From: Clostridiales bacterium UBA1779
GTDB lineage: Bacteria; Bacillota; Clostridia; Oscillospirales; CAG-272
Assembly (NCBI GenBank): GCA_002314565.1
Contig: DCGL01000125.1
Location: 1-19,106 of the forward strand
Length of the DNA stretch: 19,106 bases
Direction of reading: 5' to 3'
The translations under genes were made by a program, and so were the position numbers. The notes under the pieces are model-generated. The model worked only from the letters and a program-made list of their open reading frames with translations, searched no databases and had not been told where the DNA came from. This document shows positions 1 through 7,400 of this stretch, piece by piece (the first letter of the stretch is position 1; every line of letters starts with the position of its first letter).

Positions 1-207
1 CAGTTCAACCTTGATTTTTGCGAGCAGCTCCACGACCTTTTCTGCGTCGTCCGGAGCAATGCCGGCACGTCTGGCAGCGTAGCCGACGGTACGGTAAATG
101 GCACCGGTATCCACGTAATTTATGTTCAGCTTTGCAGCAACTGCTTTGGCAAGCGTACTTTTTCCGGCTCCGCCGGGTCCGTCTATTGCTATATTGATTT
201 TTCTCAT
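1..207 (-). CDS. cmk: Cytidylate kinase, N-terminal part (gene runs off the left edge)
   Basis: Cytidylate kinase transfers phosphate from ATP to CMP or dCMP in the cytosol, supplying CDP for nucleic acid and phospholipid synthesis. The 69 visible residues begin MRKINIAIDGPGGAGKSTLA, with the P-loop GPGGAGKST at about residues 10-18. The following VDTGAIYRTVG is the typical CMP-kinase motif that follows the P-loop. The ATG lies at 205-207, 25 bases downstream of the flavoprotein stop, with only a weak purine-rich ribosome site (GGAAAA), so it is probably read from the same transcript. A HI0933-family gene followed by cmk is a familiar order in Clostridia (established knowledge). The C-terminus, including the NMP-binding and lid regions, lies outside the window. 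Confidence 0.93.
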   Translation of the reverse strand, partial: MRKINIAIDGPGGAGKSTLAKAVAAKLNINYVDTGAIYRTVGYAARRAGIAPDDAEKVVELLAKIKVEL

Positions 208-232
208 ACCAGTATTTTCCAATTAATTTATA

Positions 233-1477
233 TCAGTATTCCGAAGCGTGTTCACCCGCAAGTCTGCCCGTTGACCAGGCAATCTGAAGGTTGAATCCCC
301 CGGTATATGCGTCGGCATCTATGATTTCGCCGGCAAAATAAAGTCCCGGCACAAGCTTGGATTCCATGGTTTTCGGGTCGATTTCCCTGACTTCGATTCC
401 TCCGCGTGTGATAATCGCCTCGTCAATGGGGCGCAGTCCCGAAACCGGAATCTCAAAGTGCTTCATAAGATGCACGATTCTGCGTCTTTCTTCCCTTGTA
501 ATTGAATTCACCTTGGTTTCGGGATTAATACCGGACATAGCGACGAACACCGGTATCAGCTTTGACGGAAGAAGGGCGGACAGTGAGTTTGAATAATCCC
601 TGTTGAGCTCCTTCCTGAAATCGGAAAGAATTCTCGCATCAAGAATTTCCTCGTTCAGTGCGGGCTTCAGGTCGATAACCGCCGTATATCTTCCCGGCTG
701 AATGTCTTCGAGATAGGCGGAGGCCGAAAGAACGACCGGACCGCTGAGTCCGAAGTGAGTGAACATCAGTTCACCGAAATCGTCGTAAACGTTCAGGTTC
801 TCTTTATTATCCCTTATCTGAAAGCTGATGTTTTTCAGCGAAAGTCCCATAAGCGACGGGCAGGTTCTGCCGGGGCAGACAAGCGGAACGAGGGAAGCTC
901 TGAGCGGAGTAACCGTGTGCCCGAGCTCTTCTGCAAGTCCGTATCCGGAACCGTCGGAACCGGTTGACTGATAAGACATACCGCCGGTCGCAAGAATCAC
1001 CCTGTCTGCCGAAAAGCTGTCTCTGCCGCTGTGAATCAGGAATTTCCCATCACAGGGCTCAATTCCTTCGACGGAGCAGCCGCGGATTTTTACCGATTCG
1101 ACGTTCAGCGCCTTTGAAAGGGCATTCACTACGTCGGCAGCACGGTCGGATTCCGGAAAAACGCGCTTTCCGCGCTCAACCTTGACGGGAACGCCGAGCT
1201 CTTCAAAGAAAGTCATAACGTCCTGCGGCGGAAACGCATAATAAGCCGAATACAGGAAACGGGGGTTTCTCGGAACGTTCGCTAGAAACTCGTCTCTCGT
1301 GCAGTCGTTCGTGATATTGCATCTTCCCTTTCCCGTGATGGCAAGCTTTTTGCCGAGACGGTTCTTTCCGTTTTTCTCGTAAAGCGTTACGTCAGCACCG
1401 TTTCTTGCGGCAAATACTGCCGCAGCCATACCGGCAGGTCCGCCTCCGATTACGGCAAGCGATAGACCGTTGCTCAT
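233..1477 (-). CDS. BaiN/HI0933-family NAD(P)/FAD-dependent oxidoreductase
   Basis: This is a 414-residue flavoprotein of the HI0933 (BaiN/RdsA, 'aminoacetone oxidase family') group. A Rossmann FAD-binding motif GGGPAGM sits at residues 11-17, with an acidic residue (E34) at the end of the second strand. The family signature GKKLAITGKGRCNITN lies at about residues 42-57. The C-terminal FAD-contact block GLYFAGEIIDADAYTGGFN is close to the end. The family is soluble and FAD-binding; members have been tied to bile-acid ring reduction, but the physiological substrate of most is unknown, so I assign no reaction. The ATG at 1475-1477 follows the regulator's stop by 3 bases, and its ribosome site AAAGGA lies inside the last codons of that gene. 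The length is normal for the family and no defects are seen. Confidence 0.9.
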   Translation of the reverse strand: MSNGLSLAVIGGGPAGMAAAVFAARNGADVTLYEKNGKNRLGKKLAITGKGRCNITNDCTRDEFLANVPRNPRFLYSAYYAFPPQDVMTFFEELGVPVKVERGKRVFPESDRAADVVNALSKALNVESVKIRGCSVEGIEPCDGKFLIHSGRDSFSADRVILATGGMSYQSTGSDGSGYGLAEELGHTVTPLRASLVPLVCPGRTCPSLMGLSLKNISFQIRDNKENLNVYDDFGELMFTHFGLSGPVVLSASAYLEDIQPGRYTAVIDLKPALNEEILDARILSDFRKELNRDYSNSLSALLPSKLIPVFVAMSGINPETKVNSITREERRRIVHLMKHFEIPVSGLRPIDEAIITRGGIEVREIDPKTMESKLVPGLYFAGEIIDADAYTGGFNLQIAWSTGRLAGEHASEY

Positions 1478-1480
1478 ATT

Positions 1481-2344
1481 TTATCCTTTCGATTTATCGT
1501 AAACGTCATATTCGTCCCAGATTTTTTCGAGCTTTGCAAGTCTGTCGTGTACTCTGTCCGGAACCTTCTTGGATACGGCGACGATGATTGCGTTGACTAT
1601 TGAAAGCGGAGCAACCAGCGAATCGACGAATGAAATCATATCCGAATGAACTGACAGAAGCTGATCCGAATGTGCTGCAATCGGTGAATTGGGTCCGTCG
1701 GTCACTGAGATGACGTCAGCCCCCGCATTGTGGGCATATTCAACGGCGTTGATGATTCTTGAAGAATATCTCGGGAAACTTATGGCAACAAGAACGTCCT
1801 TTGACTGAATATTCATAATCTGCTCGAACATTTCACTGCCTGAGGTGGTCTGAACGAATTTTACGTTGTCAAAAATCATTCTCAGATTGTAATTCAGGAA
1901 ACCGGCGAGAGATGAGCTCGAGCGAACACCTATGATGTAGATCGTTCCCGCAGCGATAATCTTTTCAACTGCTTTGTCAAAAGCGGCGCGGTCGATATCA
2001 TCCAGAGTCTGTCTGATTTTTTCGGCGTCGGAGTTCAGAACGCGGTCGAGAATCGAGTCGTCACCGAGAAGTGAATTCGTTACGTCCACCCTCTGTACGG
2101 AGGTCAGGCGCGTGCGGATAATCTCGCGCAGATCCTTCTGCATTTCGGGATAGCCTTCATATCCGAGTTCGTTGGCAAAGCGCACGACTGTCGATTCGGA
2201 TACTCCTGCTTCCATTCCGAGCTTGGAGGACGTCATATAAGCGGCGCTGTCGTATTTTTCAAGTATGAAATTGGCTATTCGCTTCTGACCTTTTGAAAAA
2301 TCAGGGATTCTCTCTTCAATAATTGTCAGCAAATTTCTTGTCAT
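1481..2344 (-). CDS. MurR/RpiR-family transcriptional regulator (HTH + SIS)
   Basis: This 287-residue DNA-binding regulator has an N-terminal RpiR-type helix-turn-helix (about residues 1-75; MTSSKLGMEAGVSESTVVRF is the recognition region). A C-terminal SIS sugar-phosphate-binding domain spans about residues 115-260, including IYIIGVRSSSSLAGF and DVLVAISFPRYSSR. RpiR-family proteins sense phosphosugars; MurR itself responds to MurNAc-6-phosphate (established knowledge). The gene lies 12 bases downstream of a Mur-ligase-like gene, so a cell-wall-derived ligand is an attractive inference, but nothing in the sequence proves it. The ATG at 2342-2344 is preceded by TGAGGACA, in which the upstream stop codon forms part of the ribosome site, suggesting translational coupling. 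No operator could be identified. Confidence 0.9.
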   Translation of the reverse strand: MTRNLLTIIEERIPDFSKGQKRIANFILEKYDSAAYMTSSKLGMEAGVSESTVVRFANELGYEGYPEMQKDLREIIRTRLTSVQRVDVTNSLLGDDSILDRVLNSDAEKIRQTLDDIDRAAFDKAVEKIIAAGTIYIIGVRSSSSLAGFLNYNLRMIFDNVKFVQTTSGSEMFEQIMNIQSKDVLVAISFPRYSSRIINAVEYAHNAGADVISVTDGPNSPIAAHSDQLLSVHSDMISFVDSLVAPLSIVNAIIVAVSKKVPDRVHDRLAKLEKIWDEYDVYDKSKG

Positions 2345-2356
2345 GGCAAGCTGTCC

Positions 2357-3874
2357 TCATTTCTCTGTGTGAGTGCTGTTGTATTCACTCAGCAGTTTTT
2401 CTGTAATCTCGGGGTCAGACTGATACTTGTAGTAAGTATTTCCCCATTTCTGCCAGTCCTCTTCGCCCCTTCCGGCAAAAATAATAATTTTCCTGCGTTC
2501 GCCGAAGTCAAGTCCGAAGGCGTAGCGAAGAGCGTCCTCGCGGTCTTTGACGATTGCGTATTTTCCTCCGACCGAAGCTATCCACTGCGCTGCATCTGCG
2601 GCTATGTCTTCAAAAGCTTCGTCAGCCGAATCCTTTTCGGTTATTATCGTGAAATCCGCACGTGCACCGGTGACGACACCGATATCGTGACGGCGGTTCT
2701 GGCCTTTGTTTCCGTGCCAGCCGTAAATTGCAACGAGAGCCGCCCCGGGATATTCAAGCTCAAGCGAGCCAAACAGAGTCTCGAAGCTCATTCCGTTATG
2801 CGCGTAGTCGATGATTACCGTAACCTGTCCGTCCTTTGACGGATATGAAAGCATTCTTCCCTTTACTCTTGCCTCTTCAAGAGCACGTCGGCAGGTATCC
2901 AGTGGGATTCCCGCAGAATACGCCATGGCAATCGCATAAAGGGCGTTTGAAGCATTGAAGAGTCCCGGCATCGTAATGAGCATTTCGCAGCTTTCTTGCG
3001 GGGTAGTGATTGTAAAATGAATGCCGTCTTCGAGGCGTTTTACGCCGGTCATACGCAACTCGGCCTTTTCAGAAGTACCGAAGGTGACGACCGGATATCT
3101 TGAATTGATTTTTTCAAGCATACGTCCGGCATAAGCGTCATCGATATTGACACAGGCATGGCGGCAATGGTCAAATATTGTAAGCTTTGAATTCAGATAA
3201 TCCTCAAAGTCTGTGTGTTCAGCGGGTCCGATATGATCGAAACCGACGTTGGTAAAGCAGGCAAAGTCAAAGGTCATGCCGCTGACGCGTCCGTATTTGA
3301 GGGCCTGGCTTGAAACCTCAAGCACGAAGCGCTCTGCGTGTGATTCTGCAGCATTCGCCATATATTTCCAGATGTCCGGGGCTTCGGGTGTGGTATTGAT
3401 GGGCTCCGTCCACGTCTTTCCGTCCCAGATATCGACTGAACACGAAATTGCACATCCGGGCTTGCCGTGATCCTTTGCGTCGAAATCAAGAATGCGGCGC
3501 AGAAACGCACTTGAAGTGGTTTTACCCTTCGTACCCGTAATTGCGAAAGTCTGAAGTTCCGTCTGAGGGTCATTATAGAAAAATCTTGCCAGCACCGACA
3601 TCGCGGCTCTTACGTCGCTGACAATGATACGATCGCCGCGTCCTTCAATGACGTGATCCGCAACGTAGCAAGCGGCCCCCTTTTCAAAAGCAATGTCAAG
3701 ATATTCAGCCTTGAAATGAAGGCCCTTGGCGATAAATATGCAGTCTTCCGGTATATCTCTTGAATCAAAGGAAACGCCTCTGACGGTTTTCGTTTTATCG
3801 GACAGTTCATATGAGCAGAGCAGCGAGCTGTCTTCAAGCAATTTCAGATAATCTGAAAGTTGATAGTATATCAT
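2357..3874 (-). CDS. MurE-like Mur ligase (UDP-MurNAc-tripeptide synthetase family), divergent
   Basis: This 505-residue protein of the ATP-dependent Mur ligase family is closest in layout to MurE, which adds the third amino acid to UDP-MurNAc-L-Ala-D-Glu in the cytosol. Conserved features are the N-terminal substrate domain with VSFDSRDI (34-41), the P-loop GTKGKTTS (114-121), INTTPEAPDIW (159-169), LEVSSQAL (185-192), the DYLNSK lysine K230 (expected carbamylated position), GLFNASNAL (304-312) and a DYAH motif (356-359). Several canonical MurE elements are altered. GRME is GRML (339-342). The region of the amino-acid-selecting DNPR motif reads TEKDSADE (412-419). The C-terminal GKGHE is GRGEE (468-472). 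It therefore may be a paralogue with another substrate, not the housekeeping enzyme. It is the first gene of its operon; ATG 3872-3874 has AGGA 6 bases upstream. Confidence 0.85.
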   Translation of the reverse strand: MIYYQLSDYLKLLEDSSLLCSYELSDKTKTVRGVSFDSRDIPEDCIFIAKGLHFKAEYLDIAFEKGAACYVADHVIEGRGDRIIVSDVRAAMSVLARFFYNDPQTELQTFAITGTKGKTTSSAFLRRILDFDAKDHGKPGCAISCSVDIWDGKTWTEPINTTPEAPDIWKYMANAAESHAERFVLEVSSQALKYGRVSGMTFDFACFTNVGFDHIGPAEHTDFEDYLNSKLTIFDHCRHACVNIDDAYAGRMLEKINSRYPVVTFGTSEKAELRMTGVKRLEDGIHFTITTPQESCEMLITMPGLFNASNALYAIAMAYSAGIPLDTCRRALEEARVKGRMLSYPSKDGQVTVIIDYAHNGMSFETLFGSLELEYPGAALVAIYGWHGNKGQNRRHDIGVVTGARADFTIITEKDSADEAFEDIAADAAQWIASVGGKYAIVKDREDALRYAFGLDFGERRKIIIFAGRGEEDWQKWGNTYYKYQSDPEITEKLLSEYNSTHTEK

Positions 3875-3925
3875 AATTCATCCTGACCTTAAAATAGAAA
3901 ATGATAGAGCAAATATAATCAGTTT

Positions 3926-3954
3926 ATTATATCACTTTTTGTGAAATAAAACAA
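3926..3954 (-). promoter_or_regulatory. Sigma-A type promoter of the murE-like/rpiR/flavoprotein/cmk operon
   Basis: On the minus strand, -35 TTGTTT (3949-3954) is followed by a 17-base spacer and -10 TATAAT (3926-3931). TGA directly before the -10 gives an extended -10 (TGATATAAT). Transcription would begin near 3919, about 45 bases before the ATG at 3874. Confidence 0.8.
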
Positions 3955-3962
3955 GATTTCCC

Positions 3963-3991
3963 TTGATATTATTACTCATTAATGATATACT
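3963..3991 (+). promoter_or_regulatory. Sigma-A type promoter of the solute-binding protein gene
   Basis: -35 TTGATA (3963-3968), a 17-base spacer and -10 TATACT (3986-3991), preceded by TGA as an extended -10. Its -35 lies only 8 bases from the -35 of the divergent murE-like operon promoter, so a single bound regulator could affect both. The predicted leader is about 155 bases long. Confidence 0.8.
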
Positions 3992-4116
3992 CTTAAGAAA
4001 GTATGCAGGGCTTGCCTGTTTGCAATTCAAATTTCAGTTCGTTTTTCAAGCCATTTGTTCAGTCTCCGGCTTGCGGATAACCGAAATTGCCAAAGGCTTA
4101 TCCCTGTTAATTAAAG

Positions 4117-4154
4117 AAAGGAAGCTTTCGCTTGGCGAAAGCCGGGTTCCGAAA
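4117..4154 (+). promoter_or_regulatory. Ribosome binding site separated from the start codon by a perfect hairpin
   Basis: The only good Shine-Dalgarno sequence before the solute-binding protein is AAAGGAAG at 4117-4124, about 32 bases from the ATG at 4155. Between them is a perfect 8-bp inverted repeat: GCTTTCGC (4124-4131), loop TTG, GCGAAAGC (4135-4142). Folding the hairpin would shorten the effective spacing to about 13 bases. The leader also holds a possible second stem, GGATAA (4075-4080) with TTATCC (4098-4103). The function is inferred from the sequence only. Confidence 0.55.
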
Positions 4155-5648
4155 ATGAAAACCACACTGAGAATCCTCAGCGCCGTTCTGGCGCTCATCG
4201 CCTGCGCATCGTTATTGGCTTCGTGCGGTGATACTCAGAATAATACTCCTGAGACCGGTTCTGACCTTCCGGCTGCCCAGACCACTGTCATTGAAGAAAC
4301 CACAGTCTACGATCCTTTTCTCGGACTGAATTATGCAAACACCGAATTCAATTATCTCGCATGGGAGCAGACCGCTCCGGAATATGATTATGAGGAAGAG
4401 TCCGGAGATATGATTGAAAGCGCAATTTACAGGCGCAACCGTTACGTTGAAGACAAACTCGGCGTAAAGCTTTCATATTCCATTCTCAAGGGAAATTCAA
4501 GCACCTTCCAGGATTTCTGCAAGACTGCAACGACTTCCATCAACTCCGGTTCAAAAGCCTGGGACGCTCTTGCCTGCTACACCAGAGCCGCTTCCCTGCT
4601 TATGATGAACGGCGTTCTTTCCGATTTGCTGACAACAGAATATCTTGATTTCGAACAGCCCTGCTGGCCGAAAAGCCTCGTTAACCTCAACACCATCGGC
4701 GGCTGTCTGTACTTTGCATCGGGCGATATCGCATCAAGCATTCTTTATCAGATGCAGTTTATGGCACTGAACAACGACCTTGCAAAGGACCTCAACATCA
4801 CGGGCGTTCAGGAAAAAGCTCTTGAAGGCGGATGGACTCTTGATTATATGCTTGAAATCACAAAGGATGTTTTTGCATCAACAGGAGGAAACCGCGATTA
4901 TACCTGTACCTACGGTTACTTTATTAATGGACACACTTATTTTGACACCTTCTACCTCGGTGCCGGAATGAACTACGTCTCAGTATCAAACGACGGTGAA
5001 GCTTCGGTTTCCGAAGACCTCAACAGCGATAAATCCTATGATATCCAGGATAAGCTCAGAAAGCTGTTATGGTCAGGTGCTACCGCTGACGGATATTACT
5101 GCACCACTTCTTCGGAAGTCTCCCTCATGATGACCGGCGGAAACTGCCTGTTGTATTCTCTCGACGGAAGCAAGCTCACAACCTATCTCACTCAGTCGGA
5201 TTACGGTTACAGCATTCTTTGCGCTCCGAAATATTCGGAAGACCAGGAAAACTACTACACAGCCGTCGGCTTCCCTCACTCTATGTACTGCATCCCCTCT
5301 GATGCCGAAGACAAATCAATGAGCTCCGCCGTTATGGAACTGATGGCAGAAAAGGGCTATTCCGACGTTTCCACCGTAATTTTCGATACCGCCTTTAAAT
5401 ACAGATACTCTCAGGGCCAGGGCGACAGCCGGATGTTCGACATTATCCGTTCCGGTATAGTTTTTGACCTCGGCCGCATTCTCTTTGACCAGATGGGCGG
5501 CGACGGCAGCGGCCCCGTAAGACAGTGGAGAAATGCCTGCACTTCCGCCAACGGCAACTTTGCTGCTGCATATAAGGGTGCATACAAGACCTGGAAGAAG
5601 ACACTCGATTCTTCTCTTGAGACAATAAAGAGCCACGCTCAGAAATGA
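4155..5648 (+). CDS. Extracellular solute-binding lipoprotein (probably carbohydrate-type), no transporter partner nearby
   Basis: This is a 497-residue secreted lipoprotein. The start MKTTLRILSAVLALIA is a classical signal peptide with lipobox LASC, placing the lipidated cysteine at residue 24, followed by a polar Gln/Asn/Thr-rich linker. The reading frame is open for 64 further codons upstream, but that part covers the promoter and leader and gives no signal peptide, so ATG 4155 is chosen. The mature part (about residues 50-497) has the look of large family-1-type solute-binding proteins common in Clostridia: an N-terminal lobe with RRNRYVEDKLGVKLSY, then SGSKAWDAL and a long aromatic-rich C-terminal lobe. 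Sugars or oligosaccharides are the likely ligands by family resemblance, but the ligand cannot be read from the sequence. No permease or ATPase gene flanks it, so it is an orphan within the window. It has its own promoter and terminator. Confidence 0.8.
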   Translation: MKTTLRILSAVLALIACASLLASCGDTQNNTPETGSDLPAAQTTVIEETTVYDPFLGLNYANTEFNYLAWEQTAPEYDYEEESGDMIESAIYRRNRYVEDKLGVKLSYSILKGNSSTFQDFCKTATTSINSGSKAWDALACYTRAASLLMMNGVLSDLLTTEYLDFEQPCWPKSLVNLNTIGGCLYFASGDIASSILYQMQFMALNNDLAKDLNITGVQEKALEGGWTLDYMLEITKDVFASTGGNRDYTCTYGYFINGHTYFDTFYLGAGMNYVSVSNDGEASVSEDLNSDKSYDIQDKLRKLLWSGATADGYYCTTSSEVSLMMTGGNCLLYSLDGSKLTTYLTQSDYGYSILCAPKYSEDQENYYTAVGFPHSMYCIPSDAEDKSMSSAVMELMAEKGYSDVSTVIFDTAFKYRYSQGQGDSRMFDIIRSGIVFDLGRILFDQMGGDGSGPVRQWRNACTSANGNFAAAYKGAYKTWKKTLDSSLETIKSHAQK

Positions 5649-5653
5649 TTTCA

Positions 5654-5695
5654 GACGGGGCCCGGAACATCTGTCCCGGGTCCCGTCCTTCTGTT
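5654..5695 (+). terminator. Intrinsic terminator after the solute-binding protein
   Basis: A 12-bp GC-rich stem, GACGGGGCCCGG (5654-5665) with CCGGGTCCCGTC (5676-5687), contains one G.U pair and closes a 10-base loop. It is followed by the T-rich stretch CTTCTGTTGTT. It begins 5 bases after the stop codon. Confidence 0.8.
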
Positions 5696-5696
5696 G

Positions 5697-5815
5697 TTGA
5701 ACACGCAGGCAATACGGGAAACGTCAAGCCGTGTGAAGCTGATGATTCGGGATTGCAAACGTCTGCAGAAACGGACTCGGATGTACCTATTTTTTCGTTT
5801 TTTTACAAAAAAAGG
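5697..5815. other. Intergenic spacer without recognisable gene
   Basis: This is the first part of the 383-base gap between the solute-binding protein and the uracil permease. Short open frames on both strands here have no ribosome site and no recognisable family. The only notable feature is a T-tract/A-tract segment (about 5790-5813) just upstream of the permease promoter, which could act as an AT-rich UP element. Confidence 0.5.
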
Positions 5816-5844
5816 TTTACAAATAACTTCATATGTGATATTAT
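5816..5844 (+). promoter_or_regulatory. Sigma-A type promoter of uraA
   Basis: -35 TTTACA (5816-5821), 17-base spacer, -10 TATTAT (5839-5844), preceded by TGA as an extended -10. The predicted start near 5851 leaves a leader of about 180 bases before the uraA ATG. That leader does not match the PyrR-binding or purine riboswitch sequences I know. Confidence 0.75.
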
Positions 5845-6031
5845 ATACGCGTTCAGAAACCTTATCGGCAGATGCGATTAGACTACTGAGGTAATTTCTA
5901 ATATTTTCCCGTTCCGGCATTATATCTTTATGTCTTGAATGGGTCCTCACTATGCTCTGTTGCGCCGATATCGCGTATCAGGGTTATTTTTTTGTGTTAT
6001 TAAAAATTTTATAAATACGGAGGAAAAACGA

Positions 6032-7345
6032 ATGAAACTCGTTTACAACGTAAATGACAGACCGAAATTCGGTCAGGTCATCGTCTTCGCCCTTCAGCAG
6101 CTGCTTGCCATTCTGGCAGCAACCATCGCCGTCCCGTCCATTATCGGCAACGGTATGAGCCAGTCCGCCGCCCTCTTCGGAGCCGGCATCGGTACTCTGG
6201 TTTACCTGCTCTTCACAAAGTTCAAGAGCCCCGTATTCCTCGGTTCATCCTTTGCTTTCCTCGGCTCAATGGGCGCCGCTTTTGCCGGTGCAGTCTCAAC
6301 AGCCGCCGGATATGCCGGACTTATAATCGGTGCTGTTTCCGCAGGTCTTGTTTATGTAGTCATTGCTCTTATTGTTAAATTTTGCGGTGTCAAGTGGATT
6401 GCAAAGCTTATGCCTCCCGTTGTTATCGGTCCTACAGTTGCCATTATCGGTCTTTCCCTTGCCGGAAACGCAATCGGTGACGTAACCAACTCTTCCGGTT
6501 CCCTTAATAAATACGCCTGCATCATCTGCGGTCTCGTAACTCTTATCGTAACCATTATTTCTTCAGTATACGGCAAAAAGTTCGTAAAGATGATTCCCTT
6601 CATCATCGGTATCGGTGCAGGATACGCTTGTGCACTTATTTTCACACTGATTGGTAAAGCTGCTTCCAACGAATCCATCCAGCTCATCAACTTTGCCGCT
6701 TTCAGCAATATGAAGTGGGTTCCCGAATTCACATTCGTCGAAGCCTTCAAGGGTATCAAAGACATCACACTTGATTACGTTGTAACGGTAATCGTTGCAT
6801 ACGTTCCCGTTGCTTTCGTTGTTTTTGCAGAACACATTGCCGACCACAAGAATCTTTCTTCCATTATCGAGAAAGACCTTCTTGAAGAGCCCGGACTTCA
6901 CAACACACTGTGCGGCGACGGTGTCGGCTCAATGGCCGGTGCTTTCTTCGGCGGCTGCCCCAATACTACCTACGGTGAATCCGTCGGCTGCGTAGCTATT
7001 TCCGGAAACGCCTCTATCGTAACAATTTTCACAACAGCCATCCTTGCACTCGTTGCCGCTTTCCTGGCTCCCTTCACCACCTTCCTCGCATCCATTCCTT
7101 CCTGCGTAATGGGCGGTGTCTGCGTAGCTCTCTACGGCTTCATCGCTGTTTCAGGTCTTAAGATGATTCAGGCTGTCGATCTCGGTGACAACAAGAACCT
7201 CTTCGTCGTATCCGTCATCCTCATCGCCGGTGTTGGCGGAATGACTGTAAGCTTCGGTAAGGTCACAATCACCTCCGTTGCCTGCGCTCTCATCCTCGGT
7301 ATTCTTGTCAACATCATCTGCGGCGGATTCAAAAAGAAAAATTAA
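6032..7345 (+). CDS. uraA: Uracil permease (NCS2/nucleobase-cation symporter family)
   Basis: This 437-residue polytopic membrane protein of the NCS2 family imports uracil, probably with a proton. Family hallmarks are FALQQLLAILAATIAVPSI at residues 19-37, the LGSSFAFLGSMGAA block at 70-83, and the two substrate-site glutamates expected from E. coli UraA. These are E267 in AEHIADH and E316 in NTTYGES, the latter within GGCPNTTYGESVGCVAISGN. The spacing AEHIxDHKNLSSII followed by EPGLHNTLCGDG is typical of Firmicutes uracil permeases. Xanthine transport is a less likely alternative in the same family. ATG 6032 is chosen over the longer upstream frame because GGAGG (6019-6023) lies 8 bases before it and the N-terminus matches the family. 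It is monocistronic, with its own promoter and strong terminator. Confidence 0.9.
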   Translation: MKLVYNVNDRPKFGQVIVFALQQLLAILAATIAVPSIIGNGMSQSAALFGAGIGTLVYLLFTKFKSPVFLGSSFAFLGSMGAAFAGAVSTAAGYAGLIIGAVSAGLVYVVIALIVKFCGVKWIAKLMPPVVIGPTVAIIGLSLAGNAIGDVTNSSGSLNKYACIICGLVTLIVTIISSVYGKKFVKMIPFIIGIGAGYACALIFTLIGKAASNESIQLINFAAFSNMKWVPEFTFVEAFKGIKDITLDYVVTVIVAYVPVAFVVFAEHIADHKNLSSIIEKDLLEEPGLHNTLCGDGVGSMAGAFFGGCPNTTYGESVGCVAISGNASIVTIFTTAILALVAAFLAPFTTFLASIPSCVMGGVCVALYGFIAVSGLKMIQAVDLGDNKNLFVVSVILIAGVGGMTVSFGKVTITSVACALILGILVNIICGGFKKKN

Positions 7346-7366
7346 TCAATAGACCCAACCCATCCG

Positions 7367-7397
7367 GCAGAGGACGTTTCCCGTCCTCTGCTTTTTT
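7367..7397 (+). terminator. Strong intrinsic terminator of uraA
   Basis: A perfect 10-bp stem, GCAGAGGACG (7367-7376) with CGTCCTCTGC (7382-7391), closes the 5-base loop TTTCC and is followed directly by TTTTTT. Confidence 0.95.
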
Positions 7398-7400
7398 ATC

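Noticed and set aside
2369..2839. 156-codon plus-strand frame inside the MurE-like gene
   Set aside because: Complementary-strand shadow of a gene with clear motifs, and no ribosome site or family match.
3963..4154. N-terminal extension of the solute-binding protein by 64 residues
   Set aside because: It would translate the promoter and leader and bury the signal peptide and lipobox.
5939..6031. N-terminal extension of UraA by 31 residues
   Set aside because: No ribosome site upstream, and the ATG at 6032 has GGAGG at ideal spacing and matches the family start.
5851..6031. PyrR-binding attenuator or purine riboswitch in the uraA leader
   Set aside because: The conserved loop sequences of these elements are not recognisable by eye; only a weak stem before a T-run is present.
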